Shown: positions 32,651 to 42,905, counted from the stretch's first letter. The stretch is 64,000 nt of DNA from Oceanobacillus senegalensis (GCF_900176885.1 NZ_LT839648.1:1821533-1885532), one strand, 5' to 3'. A program made the numbers and translations. The notes: a model not told the origin generated them from the sequence alone.

Positions 32651-33558
32651 TACATTTTTTCAATATAATGAAGAACTTCCTTAAATTCTTTAGGTGGCTC
32701 TACTTCAAATTCCATCCATTCATTTTTTTTAGGATGGATAAATCCTAATTGTTTTGCATGTAGAACCTGTCCATTTGTATCAATCGTTTTCCTCGGACCA
32801 TATTTGGGATCACCAACAAGCGGATAACCAATATATTTCATATGGACACGTATTTGGTGGGTCCTACCTGTTTCTAGCTGACATTCAATATGTGTATAAT
32901 CTGAAAAAGCTTTTAGAACTCGAAAATGTGTAATGGCATGTTTCCCCTGATCAACCACACCCATTTTTTGTCTATCTTTCGTATCCCTCCCAATCGGGGC
33001 GTCAATCATACCTGTCTCATGCGGTATTTCACCATGAACAACCGCTTCATATTTACGTTTCATTTCTTTAGCTGCTAGCTGTTCAGACAATTGTGTATGC
33101 GTATAATCATTCTTTGCCACTACTAATAAACCACTTGTATCCTTATCGATTCGGTGTACGATACCAGGACGTTCTATCCCATTAATGCCAGACAAATCGT
33201 TGCAATGATATAGTAGTGCATTCACTAAAGTACCACTTCCATGTCCTGCAGATGGATGAACAACCATTCCTTTAGGCTTGTTAACAACTAATAAGTCGCT
33301 GTCCTCATACGCAATTTCCAATGGGATATTTTCCGGTGTTAATTCAAGTGGTTCCGTTTCCGGAATTTCCCACTCAATGATATCCCCACTTTGACATTTG
33401 TAGTTTGATTTTATATCCTCTCCGTTAACCTTAACATGGTTCTTAGATATCCATGTTTGAATTTGTGAACGAGAGTTTTCTGTATTTAGGTCAGATAATA
33501 TTTTATCAATTCTTTTCTTAGCTTGCTCTTCTGTTACAATATGACTAAAAGAACTCAT
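32647..33558 (-). CDS. RluD-type 23S rRNA pseudouridine synthase (YlyB)
   Basis: This is an RluA/RluD-family pseudouridine synthase, expected to modify 23S rRNA uridines. An N-terminal S4 RNA-binding domain (about 12-70) precedes the catalytic domain, with the active-site Asp in [18 protein letters not shown] near 131-148 and the conserved RTHQIRVHM near 233. The 303-residue length matches B. subtilis YlyB. Its ATG overlaps the lspA stop by 4 bases, so it is translated with lspA. The exact target uridines cannot be told from sequence. Confidence 0.92.
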   Translation of the reverse strand: MSSFSHIVTEEQAKKRIDKILSDLNTENSRSQIQTWISKNHVKVNGEDIKSNYKCQSGDIIEWEIPETEPLELTPENIPLEIAYEDSDLLVVNKPKGMVVHPSAGHGSGTLVNALLYHCNDLSGINGIERPGIVHRIDKDTSGLLVVAKNDYTHTQLSEQLAAKEMKRKYEAVVHGEIPHETGMIDAPIGRDTKDRQKMGVVDQGKHAITHFRVLKAFSDYTHIECQLETGRTHQIRVHMKYIGYPLVGDPKYGPRKTIDTNGQVLHAKQLGFIHPKKNEWMEFEVEPPKEFKEVLHYIEKMY

Positions 33559-34025
33559 GATTTATTTTTTCCTTTCTGTACTTCGTCTAGAATAGTTGCT
33601 AAAATAACGAATATCACCCCAACTGTTAAAGCTGAATCCGCTATGTTAAAGATTGGAAAATTATAAGTAACTATGTAAAAATCAAAAAAGTCGACTACTT
33701 CTTGTCGAAATAAACGATCAATAAAATTACCAATTGCCCCTCCTAATATTAAGCCTAACCCTAATGCCAGCCATTTATCACTTTTAGCATATTTCTGCAT
33801 GTAATAAATAACACCGATAACCACAATAACTGTTACCACATAGAAGAAGCCCATCTGACCTTGTAATATCCCCCATGCAGCACCTTGATTTCTGTGAGAT
33901 GTTAAATAGAAAAATCCATCTATTATAGGTAAGCTTTCTCCAATTTCCATTGAAGTGACAACTATCCATTTGGTCCATTGATCAATTCCAATAATAATAA
34001 GAGCGATGATATAATACCAAAACAT
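33555..34025 (-). CDS. lspA: Lipoprotein signal peptidase II
   Basis: LspA cleaves the signal peptide of prolipoproteins after lipid attachment to the +1 cysteine. The 156-residue membrane protein has four helices and the two catalytic Asp regions: [12 protein letters not shown] near 112 and [11 protein letters not shown] near 134, with the conserved NxGxAWG-type motif [11 protein letters not shown] near 47. It starts after GGGGGA and overlaps the next gene by 4 bases. A sigma-A-like promoter lies about 75 bases upstream. Confidence 0.96.
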   Translation of the reverse strand: MFWYYIIALIIIGIDQWTKWIVVTSMEIGESLPIIDGFFYLTSHRNQGAAWGILQGQMGFFYVVTVIVVIGVIYYMQKYAKSDKWLALGLGLILGGAIGNFIDRLFRQEVVDFFDFYIVTYNFPIFNIADSALTVGVIFVILATILDEVQKGKNKS

Positions 34026-34314
34026 CTATTTTCCCCCGATTCTTCATTTCCTTATCATTGAACTTCCTATTCTAATATATAGGGATTATGTCTTTTTCAT
34101 CTTATATGTTAAATTGATTATTTTCAAGAAGAAAAGCGGACAACGATACCTTCCTTGGCCTATTCTCGATGATTACTCTCCATTCTATTAAGAAGCTGTG
34201 ATATATAAGATTGAGTGTATGACACACTTTACATTTTATACGCAGTAAAATATTCCTACAGAAATACACTTGCCGGTTTGGTGTAATACAAACATATATC
34301 CTATTTCCCACAGC
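34026..34314 (-). promoter_or_regulatory. lspA promoter region
   Basis: The gap between ileS and lspA carries a sigma-A-like promoter on the minus strand: TTGAAA (34127-34122), a 17-base spacer and TAAGAT (34104-34099). B. subtilis has the DksA-like gene ylyA here; no such frame is present. A 75-codon open frame at 34102-34329 shows no family resemblance and overlaps the promoter, so I do not call it. Confidence 0.6.
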
Positions 34315-34348
34315 AAAAAAGCACCCCAACCTTGTTGATTGGAGTGCT
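34315..34348 (-). terminator. Terminator after ileS
   Basis: On the minus strand AGCACTCCAATC pairs with GGTTGGGGTGCT (with G-U pairs), followed by TTTTTT. It lies 25 bases after the ileS stop codon. Confidence 0.75.
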
Positions 34349-34373
34349 AGTTTATTTAGGTTTTATGCACAAG

Positions 34374-37127
34374 TTATTGAGCACTATAGTTTTCTTTTAC
34401 TATACTTGCGCAACGTGTGCACAATTCTGGGTGATCGTGATCCTCACCAACTGTTTCAGATGATACCCAGCAACGTTCACATTTTTCACCTGGATGATTT
34501 TCAACAGCTACATCAACATATCTGTATTCTTTTGCATCAACAAAGTTGTTTGTTACAACTGTCTCAGAAACAATTAACAATTGATGTAGATGTTCCATTG
34601 ACTCTAATACTTCTTTTGTTTCAGCATCTTTCGGTACAATGGTAACTTTAGCTTCTAAAGATTTTCCAATTACTTTATTGTTTCTAGCCTCTTCTAGTGC
34701 TTTAAGTACATCATCACGAACTTTCATAAAGTGATTCCATTTATCCTCATTCAAGTTAATCATTTCTCTCGGTTCTGGCATATCTGTTAACTGTACACTT
34801 TCCGCTTCCACACCAGGAATAAATTCCCATATTTCGTCTGCTGTATGTGGAATAATTGGTGATAATAATTGAACCAATGTTGTTAGAATTTCATAATAAC
34901 CTGTTTGTAGACTTCGGCGGCGTTTATTATCAGATGCTTCGATATATAGAATATCTTTCGCAAAATCCAAATAGAACGAACTTAAATCTACTGCACAGAA
35001 ATTATGAATAGCGTGATAGATTGGTGAAAACTCGAACTTGTCATAGCTTTCACGAACTGTTTTAACTAGCTGTTGTAGTCGATGTAGCATAAATCGATCC
35101 ACATCCTCTAGTTCAGCATCTGAAACACGGTCTGTCTTAGGATCAAAATCCGCTAAATTACCAAGCATAAAGCGGACCGTATTACGGATTTTACGGTAAC
35201 TTTCCGAAATTTGTTTTAGAATATCATCTGAGATACGTACATCGGCTTGATAGTCTACAGAAGCTACCCAAAGACGTAAAATATCAGCTCCATATTGTTT
35301 TAAAACCTTAGATGGGAATACAACATTGCCTAATGATTTACTCATCTTGCGTCCGTCTCCATCTAAAACAAAACCATGACTGATAATATTCTTATAAGGT
35401 GCTTTTCCAGTTACTGCTACCGCAGTTGAAATAGATGAATTAAACCATCCACGATACTGGTCACTACCTTCTAGATAAACATCTGCAGGCCTTTGATGTC
35501 CCGCGCGTGTAAGTAGTACTGCCTGGTGAGATGACCCAGAATCAAACCATACATCCATGATATCTGCTTCTTTTGTAAATATACCATTTGGACTATGTTC
35601 GGATGTAAATCCTTCAGGAAGTAAATCCTTTGCTTCTCTTTCAAACCATACATTTGATCCATGTTCAGCGAAGAGATTGGAAACATGCTCAATTGTTTCA
35701 TCGGTGATAATAGGTGTACCATCTTCCCCGTAAAATACTGGAATCGGAACTCCCCATGTACGTTGACGAGAAATACACCAATCCTCACGATCACGTACCA
35801 TATTATATAGTCTAGTTTCACCCCAATTAGGGTACCAGTTGATTTCCTTAATTTCGTCTAAAATATCTTGACGGAAATCTTTGATGGATGCAAACCATTG
35901 TGATGTTGCACGGAAAATAGTTGGCTTTTTCGTACGCCAGTCATGAGGATAGGAGTGTGTGATAAATGATAGTTTTAACAACGCTCCGTTCTCTTCTAAT
36001 TTCTCTGTTACTACTTTATTTCCATCATCATAGAATAAGCCCTCAAAACCAGGAGCTTCTTTTGTAAATACTCCTTTATCATCAAGTGGGGATAAAGCTT
36101 CTAAACCATAGGATTTCCCTACATAAAAGTCATCTTCCCCGTGTCCAGGTGCTGTATGAACACAGCCCGTACCTGCGTCTGTTGTAACATGTTCACCTAA
36201 CATAACGATAGAATCACGGTCATAGAATGGATGCTTAGCAATTACTTTATCTATATCTTTTCCTTTAAAGGTCTTAACAACTTCTGGATGTTCCCAGCTT
36301 AATTCTTCAGCAACTGTTTCAAGTAATTCATGCGCTACAATGAAACGATCCTCTCCAACTTTTGCGACCACATATTCTAAATCTGGATGTACGCTAATAC
36401 CTAAATTTGCGGGAATTGTCCAAGGTGTTGTCGTCCAGATAACGATTTTATCACCTTCATTTAATACCCCTTTACCGTCTGCTACATCGAAAGCCACATA
36501 GATGGAAGGAGAACGCTTATCATGGTATTCAATTTCTGCTTCAGCTAATGCAGATTCTGATGAAGGAGACCAATAAACAGGTTTTAAGCCTTTATAAATA
36601 TAACCTTTCTTAGCCATTTCACCAAACACTTTAATTTGAGCTGCTTCGAAATCTTTCGTTAAAGTTAAATAAGGATTTTCCCAATCACCGCGCACGCCTA
36701 ATTGCTTAAATTGTGTACGTTGACCGTCTACTTGACCTAATGCATATTCAGCACATTTTTGTCTAAATTCTGTAATACTCATTTTTTTACGGTCTACCTT
36801 TTTGTTTTTACTTAACGCTGTTTCAATTGGTAAACCATGTGTATCCCATCCTGGAATATATGGTGCGTGATATCCTGTCATTGATTTATGACGAACAATA
36901 ATATCCTTTAAAATTTTATTTAATGCATGTCCGATATGAAGATTACCATTTGCATATGGGGGTCCATCATGCAAGACAAAAGATGGTCTGCCCTTTGTTC
37001 GATCCTGAACCTTTTCATAAATGTTGTTCTCATCCCAATGTTCTTGCCTTTTTGGTTCTTTATTTGGTAGATTTCCACGCATTTTAAACTTTGTTTTAGG
37101 CATTAATAGCGTGTCTTTGTATTCCAT
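34374..37127 (-). CDS. ileS: Isoleucyl-tRNA synthetase
   Basis: IleS charges tRNA-Ile and edits mischarged valine. The 917-residue class I synthetase has the HIGH-type motif [11 protein letters not shown] near 60, the KMSKS motif RKMSKSLGN near 595, a CP1 editing domain between them with the [19 protein letters not shown]-type motif near 320, a conserved [12 protein letters not shown], an anticodon-binding domain, and a C-terminal zinc finger (CERCW and CTRC). The bacterial type with this zinc finger is mupirocin-sensitive in general. Expression is governed by the T-box leader upstream. Confidence 0.97.
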   Translation of the reverse strand: MEYKDTLLMPKTKFKMRGNLPNKEPKRQEHWDENNIYEKVQDRTKGRPSFVLHDGPPYANGNLHIGHALNKILKDIIVRHKSMTGYHAPYIPGWDTHGLPIETALSKNKKVDRKKMSITEFRQKCAEYALGQVDGQRTQFKQLGVRGDWENPYLTLTKDFEAAQIKVFGEMAKKGYIYKGLKPVYWSPSSESALAEAEIEYHDKRSPSIYVAFDVADGKGVLNEGDKIVIWTTTPWTIPANLGISVHPDLEYVVAKVGEDRFIVAHELLETVAEELSWEHPEVVKTFKGKDIDKVIAKHPFYDRDSIVMLGEHVTTDAGTGCVHTAPGHGEDDFYVGKSYGLEALSPLDDKGVFTKEAPGFEGLFYDDGNKVVTEKLEENGALLKLSFITHSYPHDWRTKKPTIFRATSQWFASIKDFRQDILDEIKEINWYPNWGETRLYNMVRDREDWCISRQRTWGVPIPVFYGEDGTPIITDETIEHVSNLFAEHGSNVWFEREAKDLLPEGFTSEHSPNGIFTKEADIMDVWFDSGSSHQAVLLTRAGHQRPADVYLEGSDQYRGWFNSSISTAVAVTGKAPYKNIISHGFVLDGDGRKMSKSLGNVVFPSKVLKQYGADILRLWVASVDYQADVRISDDILKQISESYRKIRNTVRFMLGNLADFDPKTDRVSDAELEDVDRFMLHRLQQLVKTVRESYDKFEFSPIYHAIHNFCAVDLSSFYLDFAKDILYIEASDNKRRRSLQTGYYEILTTLVQLLSPIIPHTADEIWEFIPGVEAESVQLTDMPEPREMINLNEDKWNHFMKVRDDVLKALEEARNNKVIGKSLEAKVTIVPKDAETKEVLESMEHLHQLLIVSETVVTNNFVDAKEYRYVDVAVENHPGEKCERCWVSSETVGEDHDHPELCTRCASIVKENYSAQ

Positions 37128-37230
37128 ATTACTTCCTCCTTATGGTTAATGAATGATGTAAAGTAGTTTTCATCTCGTTTATATCATCGAATGGATTAAC
37201 AAGCTTTTGAAATCTTTATATAAGTAAGTA

Positions 37231-37496
37231 TGTAAAAAAGCCTTCTCAATTCCCCAGAAGGGACGAGAAGACTCGCGGTACCACCCTTATAAATTTAAAA
37301 CACATGATTTTAAATCCACTTTAAATCCGTAACGAGGATGAATCGTCCACTATTACTTTATTTCACAGTAGATACTATGGAGTGATTTTCTAAAAGCATA
37401 CTGCATCAGGCTCACACCATACCCTGATTCGCTTAAACAGTAATGTTCGCTTCTATACTGTCTCCATCAACGTATTTCGACTTATTTTATCCTTGT
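37231..37496 (-). promoter_or_regulatory. T-box riboswitch (isoleucine) of ileS
   Basis: The leader shows the T-box antiterminator signature AGGGUGGUACCGCG at 37287-37274. A terminator follows at 37273-37234 (AGTCTTCTC with GAGAAGGCT, then TTTTT). In stem I a GAAAAUCACUCC loop carries the specifier AUC at 37386-37384, which reads isoleucine. Uncharged tRNA-Ile would stabilise the antiterminator and allow ileS transcription. Confidence 0.93.
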
Positions 37497-37502
37497 GTAT
37501 GA

Positions 37503-37531
37503 ATTATATGTAAAATCTTGCATTTCGTCAA
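37503..37531 (-). promoter_or_regulatory. Sigma-A promoter of the ileS T-box transcript
   Basis: On the minus strand TTGACG (37531-37526), a 17-base spacer and a perfect TATAAT (37508-37503), only a few bases after the divIVA stop codon. Confidence 0.88.
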
Positions 37532-37534
37532 GAT

Positions 37535-38047
37535 TTAAGATTCATTTTCAATTAACTCCAGTTCATTACTCATATCCGTATCAAACAGATCTTCCCAATC
37601 ATTGGTATCTATCATTTCTAATTGAGCTTCTACAAGCATTTTTAATCGCGTACGAAATACCTTCGCCTGTTTCTTTAAATCCTCGACTTCAATAGAGATA
37701 CGACGGGACTTATTTAATGCTTCATTAATAATCCGGTCTGCATTCTTTTCAGCTTCCTTGATAATCAACTTCGATTCTTTTGTTGCACTGCTTTTCACTT
37801 CTTCCGCTGTTTCTTGTGCAACTAGAATAGATTTATTTAATGTTTCTTCAATATTCGTAAAGTGTCCTAGTTTCTCATCTAGTTGATCCAACTTTTCTTG
37901 CAGATTTTTCTTCTCTCTTATCACCATTTCATAATCTTTAATCACTTGATCTAAAAATTCGTTTACCTCATCTTCATCATAACCACGAAAACTTTTTGTA
38001 AACTCTTTATTATGAATATCCAACGGTGTTAATGGCACATTGGCCAC
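37535..38047 (-). CDS. divIVA: Cell-division and pole protein DivIVA
   Basis: DivIVA binds negatively curved membrane at poles and septa; it recruits MinCD through MinJ, and RacA during sporulation. The 170-residue protein has the conserved N-terminal membrane-binding motif (PLTPLDIHNKEFTKSFRGYDEDEVNEF-type, residues 6-32), a long coiled coil through residue 140, and an acidic C-terminal tail. A strong AAGGAGGT precedes the ATG. It follows ylmH with its own short upstream region, and no clear terminator separates it from the ileS promoter. Confidence 0.95.
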   Translation of the reverse strand: MANVPLTPLDIHNKEFTKSFRGYDEDEVNEFLDQVIKDYEMVIREKKNLQEKLDQLDEKLGHFTNIEETLNKSILVAQETAEEVKSSATKESKLIIKEAEKNADRIINEALNKSRRISIEVEDLKKQAKVFRTRLKMLVEAQLEMIDTNDWEDLFDTDMSNELELIENES

Positions 38048-38165
38048 CTCCTTATAAAATTATCGTCCCATAGTTACACAAATTATTATTAAATGTATTA
38101 ATTCGACAAAAAATCATTGAATCCTGTATTTTTTTACAATTTTATTCGTGTATCATTAGAAAAAA

Positions 38166-38942
38166 TTATTTTAAAATTGCCGTTGTAATTTTCCATTTTT
38201 CTTTTTTGGATTGTCCATTTATCGTGACTAATTTACTTCTTCCTTTTCCTCTTACAGAAAATAAGTCACCCTCCTGGACTTGAAATTTTGTATCCTCGAC
38301 AATTTTATAATTCACCTTAACTAACTGCTTGTATATATATTTTGCAGCATCTTTCCTGGAAATATTATAAATCTCTTTAAGAACAGCATCCAACCGCAAT
38401 GATGATACCGTTTGTTCAGATTCTATCCAGTTTTTTTCAATCTCTATCAGTTGACTTAAAGGAACCTCTCTGAAAGAAATAGACGCCTTTTTTATTGACG
38501 TAAGATTTAATTGGACAAATGGAGCTATTTCTCCCGTTGTTACAATTTGAATAATTCCGTTACCTACAAAAATATCGCCTAATTTTTTACGCTTGATTCC
38601 CAATGACAAAAAAGCACCCATAACATCACGATGCTCTATTTTAATAAACTTATCCTGATAAGTAGCTTGGAGCAAGCAAAGCATATATGTATCTTCTGTT
38701 ATTTCTTCATACAGCGGGGCAATAACAGCACGTTCACGTTCACTGTACATTCCACCGCCATTAGTAGTTATCTTTAAATCGTCATGGTTTGTACCAACTA
38801 ACATACGAACAATTTGCTGTTCTCTTGGATCTAAAAAATCAGTTAACTTCGGAACAAAAGTCCTTTCAACTTGTTCTTTCCATGAAAGGACTTGGTCTAT
38901 AAATGGTTGTTCATCTTTTCGAAAATGCTGATAAATATCCAT
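38166..38942 (-). CDS. S4-domain RNA-binding protein YlmH
   Basis: YlmH is an S4-domain protein found next to division genes in Firmicutes; in B. subtilis it has been tied to peptidyl-tRNA on stalled 50S subunits, an alternative ribosome-rescue route. The 258-residue sequence has an N-terminal family domain (about 1-80), a middle domain, and a C-terminal S4 RNA-binding motif at about 180-240 (RLDAVLKEIYNISRKDAAKYI region). The start follows TAGGAG. It lies 12 bases after ylmG in the ylmC-to-ylmH run. Confidence 0.9.
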   Translation of the reverse strand: MDIYQHFRKDEQPFIDQVLSWKEQVERTFVPKLTDFLDPREQQIVRMLVGTNHDDLKITTNGGGMYSERERAVIAPLYEEITEDTYMLCLLQATYQDKFIKIEHRDVMGAFLSLGIKRKKLGDIFVGNGIIQIVTTGEIAPFVQLNLTSIKKASISFREVPLSQLIEIEKNWIESEQTVSSLRLDAVLKEIYNISRKDAAKYIYKQLVKVNYKIVEDTKFQVQEGDLFSVRGKGRSKLVTINGQSKKEKWKITTAILK

Positions 38943-38954
38943 AATTTCTCCTAA

Positions 38955-39221
38955 TTAAAATAAGAACATTCTAAAAAATTCTAGCAATCCAATTCTAGCA
39001 AGATATAATACGAATATAGCTACAATAGGTGATAAATCAATCATTCCTAATGGTGGTATAAATCTACGGAAGATTTCCAAGTAAGGCTCGACAATTCTTC
39101 CGAGCATTTCACCAAATGATGATTCACGTGCTCCGGGAAACCATGACATAAAAATATAAATAATAATTGCCCAACTATATAAATTAAGTGCTAGGCTTAA
39201 AATTGAATACAATTGACCCAT
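38955..39221 (-). CDS. YggT-family membrane protein YlmG
   Basis: YlmG is a small YggT-family integral membrane protein whose gene lies next to sepF in most Firmicutes; its function is not firmly known, though plant and cyanobacterial relatives affect division or plastid nucleoids. The 88-residue product has two hydrophobic helices (about 3-26 and 60-85) around a conserved amphipathic loop with MSWFPGARES and GRIVEPYLEIFRRFIPP. It starts after AAAGGATGG and sits between sepF and ylmH. Confidence 0.9.
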   Translation of the reverse strand: MGQLYSILSLALNLYSWAIIIYIFMSWFPGARESSFGEMLGRIVEPYLEIFRRFIPPLGMIDLSPIVAIFVLYLARIGLLEFFRMFLF

Positions 39222-39227
39222 ATACTA

Positions 39228-39656
39228 CTACCATCCTTTATTTAAATCATCTTCATTCATAAAGTTCTCGGTTATCGAACCAGAAACATCTATATTTTCT
39301 GGGGTGCAAAGAAATGTTTCAGCACCGAGCTTTTGTATATCTCCATTTACCGCATAAACCGTTCCACTAAGAAAATCCACGATCCGTTTAGCTTGATTCC
39401 TGTCAATTCGCTGGAGATTAATCACAACGGCTCTTTTATTTACTATGTTATCCGCTATCTCTTGCGCCTCACTGTACGTCCTTGGCTCACATAAAACAAC
39501 TTTGGAGTTAGGTTGTTGAACACTTGTTAAACTAACAACATTATTCTTATGTTTCACCGTTTGAGTAGGTTGTTCAGGTATCTGGTCTTCCTCTACATAT
39601 TCATACTCATATTCCTCGTCAATAAAGAAATTTTTAATCTTATTTTTAATACTCAT
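39228..39656 (-). CDS. sepF: Cell-division protein SepF
   Basis: SepF anchors FtsZ to the membrane and forms arcs at the septum. The 142-residue protein has the N-terminal amphipathic membrane-targeting helix ([15 protein letters not shown]), an acidic Tyr/Glu-rich linker (about 14-50), and the globular domain from about 55 to 135 with [23 protein letters not shown]-type sequence that binds the FtsZ tail. It follows ylmE by 34 bases, as in B. subtilis. Confidence 0.95.
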   Translation of the reverse strand: MSIKNKIKNFFIDEEYEYEYVEEDQIPEQPTQTVKHKNNVVSLTSVQQPNSKVVLCEPRTYSEAQEIADNIVNKRAVVINLQRIDRNQAKRIVDFLSGTVYAVNGDIQKLGAETFLCTPENIDVSGSITENFMNEDDLNKGW

Positions 39657-39690
39657 TCATCTCACCTCATTAAATTATTTAGTAGCTCTT

Positions 39691-40362
39691 CTAATTCCCT
39701 ACTAATTTAGAACCAATACGAATATGCGTTGCACCCTCTTCTATAGCAATAGAATAATCATTACTCATTCCCATTGATAAGTACTCACATGGTGCATGTT
39801 TATATTGCTTCTCTTTGATTTGATTTCTTAGGTGAGCTAAATCTTTAAAATTCTCTCTAATTCTTTCCTTATCATCAATATGTGGAGCCATAGTCATTAA
39901 TCCAACAATATGGACATTCGGATATTGCTCCATCTCCTCAATGAACGGAATAACGTTCTCGGGAGCTAGTCCATGTTTTGATTCCTCTCCACTAACATTT
40001 ACCTGAACAAAACAGTCCACAGGCTTCGAAGCCCGTTTATTAACCTCTTTCGCTAATGATTTTCTATCAAGTGAATGAAGAAAATCCACTTTATCAATAA
40101 TATCTTTTACCTTACGTGACTGGAGTGTGCCAATAAAATGCCAGTTCACCTTTTCCCCTATAGCTTGATATTTTTCGAGAAATCCTTCATTACGATTTTC
40201 GCCAAGATTTTTAATTCCTGCTTCAATTGCCTCTTCTGCTCGTTCTATTGTAACATATTTCGATACTCCGATAACCGTTATTTCACTCATATTTCGATTA
40301 CTTTTTTCACATGCCTCTTTAATGTTATTTTCAATATTTTTTAAATTTGTTACAACATCCAT
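39691..40362 (-). CDS. YggS-family pyridoxal-phosphate homeostasis protein (YlmE)
   Basis: YlmE belongs to the PLPBP/YggS family, single-domain PLP proteins that buffer pyridoxal phosphate rather than catalyse a known reaction. The PLP-binding lysine lies in VIGVSKYVTIERAEEAI near residue 36. The phosphate-binding C-terminal motif SMGMSNDYSIAIEEGATHIRIGS is near 195. The 223-residue length is normal. It lies between pgeF and sepF; in B. subtilis this gene has been linked to the neighbouring ribosome-rescue and division genes, but the connection is not resolved. Confidence 0.93.
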   Translation of the reverse strand: MDVVTNLKNIENNIKEACEKSNRNMSEITVIGVSKYVTIERAEEAIEAGIKNLGENRNEGFLEKYQAIGEKVNWHFIGTLQSRKVKDIIDKVDFLHSLDRKSLAKEVNKRASKPVDCFVQVNVSGEESKHGLAPENVIPFIEEMEQYPNVHIVGLMTMAPHIDDKERIRENFKDLAHLRNQIKEKQYKHAPCEYLSMGMSNDYSIAIEEGATHIRIGSKLVGN

Positions 40363-40389
40363 TATAGTTTATTCTCCTCCCTAGTATAA

Positions 40390-41199
40390 TTAAGGTAAAT
40401 ATCCTAGGAACGCAAGCATTCTTCCTGTTTTTCCTTTATCTCTTCGGTGCGAGAAAAATAATGCATCGTCCTTGAATGTGCAATATTTTGTCACATCTAT
40501 ATTATGACGTAATATTCCAGAAAGTAAAAGGATTTCTACATTTAATTGTTTTAAATCTAACAAAAATCGATTATTTTCTTTTTGAATAATCGTTTTATCT
40601 TTGTATCGATGATCAATATGCTGTATAACATGAAGGTCCACTTCATACATATCTTGTGATATACAAGGCCCAATCACTACCTGAATATTATGAGCTTGAG
40701 CTCCTTTCTCAGTTAAGGATTGTACCATCTTTTCTGCCATCCCATTAACGGTACCCTTCCATCCGGCATGCGCGATCCCGATGTATTCTGTCACTGGATC
40801 AAAAAAATATAGTGGTACACAATCCGCAAAAAAGGCTGTACAAACTATTCCTTTTTTATTTGTAATTAACCCATCTATTCCTTTCAAGGAGGAATCAAGA
40901 GACGTAGCTCCCTTCCCTTTATCCTCCTCCGTAACATGATAAAGGTTTGTACCATGTACTTGTTCACCTGAAACCCAATTTTCAATACTAATTTGAAGTC
41001 TTTCAGCTAATCGTTCTCGGTTCTTTAGGACATCATCCAACCGATCCTGTACATGCAACCCCATATTTAACGAATGGAATGGAGAGCTACTATTACCCCC
41101 ATTTCTAGTAGTAAATCCTGCTATTAATTTAGGATGTAATTGCTGCCATTTTTCGATATGTAAATAGGATGTATCGTTTTGACGAAAAATATCGCTCAT
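40390..41199 (-). CDS. pgeF: Peptidoglycan editing factor PgeF (YlmD, laccase-like)
   Basis: PgeF (YfiH/DUF152 family) is a small copper/zinc-type oxidoreductase-like protein. In E. coli it removes L-Ser misincorporated at position 1 of the peptidoglycan stem; earlier names call it polyphenol oxidase. The metal-ligand pattern is intact over 269 residues: EQVHGTNLYHV near 80, a Cys in FFADCVPLYFFDP near 126, and IAHAGWKGTVNGM near 144. GGAGGA precedes the ATG. It is 55 bases after ylmC. Confidence 0.9.
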   Translation of the reverse strand: MSDIFRQNDTSYLHIEKWQQLHPKLIAGFTTRNGGNSSSPFHSLNMGLHVQDRLDDVLKNRERLAERLQISIENWVSGEQVHGTNLYHVTEEDKGKGATSLDSSLKGIDGLITNKKGIVCTAFFADCVPLYFFDPVTEYIGIAHAGWKGTVNGMAEKMVQSLTEKGAQAHNIQVVIGPCISQDMYEVDLHVIQHIDHRYKDKTIIQKENNRFLLDLKQLNVEILLLSGILRHNIDVTKYCTFKDDALFFSHRRDKGKTGRMLAFLGYLP

Positions 41200-41254
41200 T
41201 CGTAGTCCTCCTGCATCTATTTGTTTTATTTTATCATATATTGTGCTCTAATTC

Positions 41255-41527
41255 TTATTTATGTGTAGCTGATTGTGTTAGAAGTAAGGGACCCTTTGCC
41301 TCTCTAACTAAAATAACATCTGAACCAATTCGAACAATTTGATCCCAGCTAATAACTAATTCATCCGTTTTTGTGAATAAATTCCCTTTTTTATCTCTTA
41401 CCAAAAGAATAAGCGCTTCAATCATTCCAGTATCAGGATTAATGTCTAAATCCGAGATATTCCCTAATCTGCGACCGTCCTCAATAAGAATAACATCCTT
41501 TAATTGCAATTCCGATAATGTAACCAT
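41255..41527 (-). CDS. PRC-barrel protein, YlmC/YmxH sporulation family
   Basis: This 90-residue protein is a PRC-barrel domain of the YlmC/YmxH family, conserved in spore formers and often under sigma-E or sigma-G control, with no known biochemical role. The barrel pattern LKDVILIEDGRRLGNISDLDINPDTG is visible at 10-35, followed by a strand-rich C-terminal half ending VILVREAKGP. I choose ATG at 41527, with AGGTAGGTG upstream; a GTG three codons earlier is the alternative. In B. subtilis an ABC-ATPase gene (ylmA) lies between sigG and ylmC; here a repeat-filled gap does. Confidence 0.85.
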   Translation of the reverse strand: MVTLSELQLKDVILIEDGRRLGNISDLDINPDTGMIEALILLVRDKKGNLFTKTDELVISWDQIVRIGSDVILVREAKGPLLLTQSATHK

Positions 41528-41649
41528 GTTGTTCACCTACCTTACTAACACTATATGCAAGGATGTACAATAATTTCATATAGATTTTTGGAAAATACAC
41601 ACACAATTCATTTAGATTACTGTGCGCAGTAACTTCACCTGAAATCTGG

Positions 41650-41803
41650 AGCTTAAATACCGCTGCGGAAATACACTACGCTTTCCGTGGGAGCTGCTGA
41701 GCCTCCTCCGAGCTAATGCTCTCCGTAGTCTCACCTAGGCTTTTCATCCCACTGGAGTCTTCGTGTATTCCTTCGCTGGTTGGTGCTAACCATCACACAC
41801 CTT
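41650..41803. repeat. Palindromic Bacillaceae-type intergenic repeat
   Basis: The segment starts GCTGCGGAAATACACTACGC and ends CGTGTATTCCTTCGC, so its ends are imperfect inverted repeats. Inside, GTGGGA (41698 area) and TCCCAC (41747 area) pair again, giving a long folded structure. I recall closely similar sequences from many Bacillaceae intergenic regions, but no search was run. It lies in the sigG-ylmC gap. Confidence 0.6.
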
Positions 41804-41884
41804 CTATTTATGTCAAAAATTTATTCACATATTGAATTGTGAATTGGAATGGATTGCAGTTGCCTCCTTGAAAATACTATCCGA

Positions 41885-42018
41885 TTTTCTAACGAATGTC
41901 ATGCTCACGAAGCCTTCCTTGTCCTGTGAATAGCACGTCGATGTATTTACGTATCGGTATTATTATACTATCTTGATTTTTAGAGTTACTGCGTATCATC
42001 CTTCAACTATGTATAAAT
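41885..42018. repeat. Dispersed repeat, copy 2
   Basis: It matches 3-137 in the same orientation, with 93 identical consecutive bases (41896-41988). Together with the palindromic repeat at 41650-41803 it fills the 587-base gap between ylmC and sigG, which holds no gene. It lies just beyond the sigG terminator. Confidence 0.85.
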
Positions 42019-42045
42019 CTAAATTCTTTGTTTATATTTGGACAA

Positions 42046-42080
42046 AATAAAAAGGAAGGGGGAGTTTTTCCCTCTTCCTT
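42046..42080 (-). terminator. Terminator after sigG
   Basis: On the minus strand AAGGAAGAGGG pairs with CTCCCCCTTCCTT around an AAAAA loop, followed by TTTTATTTT. Confidence 0.8.
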
Positions 42081-42114
42081 GTACATATAATGCCTATAAC
42101 ATTTTGTTATGTTT

Positions 42115-42900
42115 TCAACCCTCAAACATTTGTTTATTCATTTGACTTATAGCTGCTTTCTCTAAGCGTGATACCTGGGCTTGTGAAATTCCAATTTCAT
42201 CAGCTACTTCCATTTGTGTCTTACCTTGGAAAAAGCGTTTATTAAGTATCATCTTTTCTCTATCATTAAGCTTGTACATTCCTTCTTTTAAAGATAACTT
42301 ATCTACCCACGAGGAATCCTTATCTTTATCATCACTAATTTGATCCATCACAAAAATCGGATCTCCACCGTCATTATAAATTGGCTCAAATAAGGATACG
42401 GGGTCCTGAATCGCATCCATTGCAAATACGATATCATGATGAGGAATTCCCATTTCTTCAGCAATTTCTGCTGGAGTTGGTTCTTTCGATGTCTTGTTAA
42501 TTAATTTTTCTCTGACTTGTAATGCCTTATACGCAATATCTCGTAGTGATCTAGAAACTCTAATCGGGTTATTATCTCGGAGATATCTTCTAATTTCTCC
42601 TATAATCATCGGAACAGCATACGTGGAAAATCTTACATTATGTCCTAAGTCAAAATTATCAATGGATTTCATTAAACCTATGCAACCTACTTGGAACAGG
42701 TCATCTACATATTCGCCACGATTATTAAATCGTTGTATAACGCTTAGTACCAGTCGAAGATTCCCATTCACTAATTCTTCGCGCGCACTTATATCCCCTT
42801 CTTGCTGCATTCTAATGAATAATTCTTTCATTTCTTCATTGCTGAGTACTGGTAGCTTTGATGTATCAACACCACATATCTCAACTTTATGTCTAGTCAT
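42115..42900 (-). CDS. sigG: RNA polymerase sigma-G (forespore)
   Basis: Sigma-G directs late forespore gene expression after engulfment. The 261-residue protein has region 2 with DDLFQVGCIGLMKSIDNFD near 66-84 and FSTYAVPMIIGEIRRYLRDN near 92-111, region 3, and region 4 with the helix-turn-helix MEVADEIGISQAQVSRLEK near 230-250. It is not sigma-F, being longer, and its N-terminus (TRHKVEICGVDTSKLPVL) is typical of sigma-G. It follows sigE as in B. subtilis. Its ribosome binding site (GGGAGGG) is buried in a long leader hairpin in read-through transcripts, described separately. Confidence 0.96.
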   Translation of the reverse strand: MTRHKVEICGVDTSKLPVLSNEEMKELFIRMQQEGDISAREELVNGNLRLVLSVIQRFNNRGEYVDDLFQVGCIGLMKSIDNFDLGHNVRFSTYAVPMIIGEIRRYLRDNNPIRVSRSLRDIAYKALQVREKLINKTSKEPTPAEIAEEMGIPHHDIVFAMDAIQDPVSLFEPIYNDGGDPIFVMDQISDDKDKDSSWVDKLSLKEGMYKLNDREKMILNKRFFQGKTQMEVADEIGISQAQVSRLEKAAISQMNKQMFEG

Positions 42901-42905
42901 ATGTT

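Noticed and set aside
34102-34329. 75-codon minus-strand frame between ileS and lspA
   Set aside because: No recognisable family, no good ribosome binding site, and it overlaps the ileS terminator and the lspA promoter.
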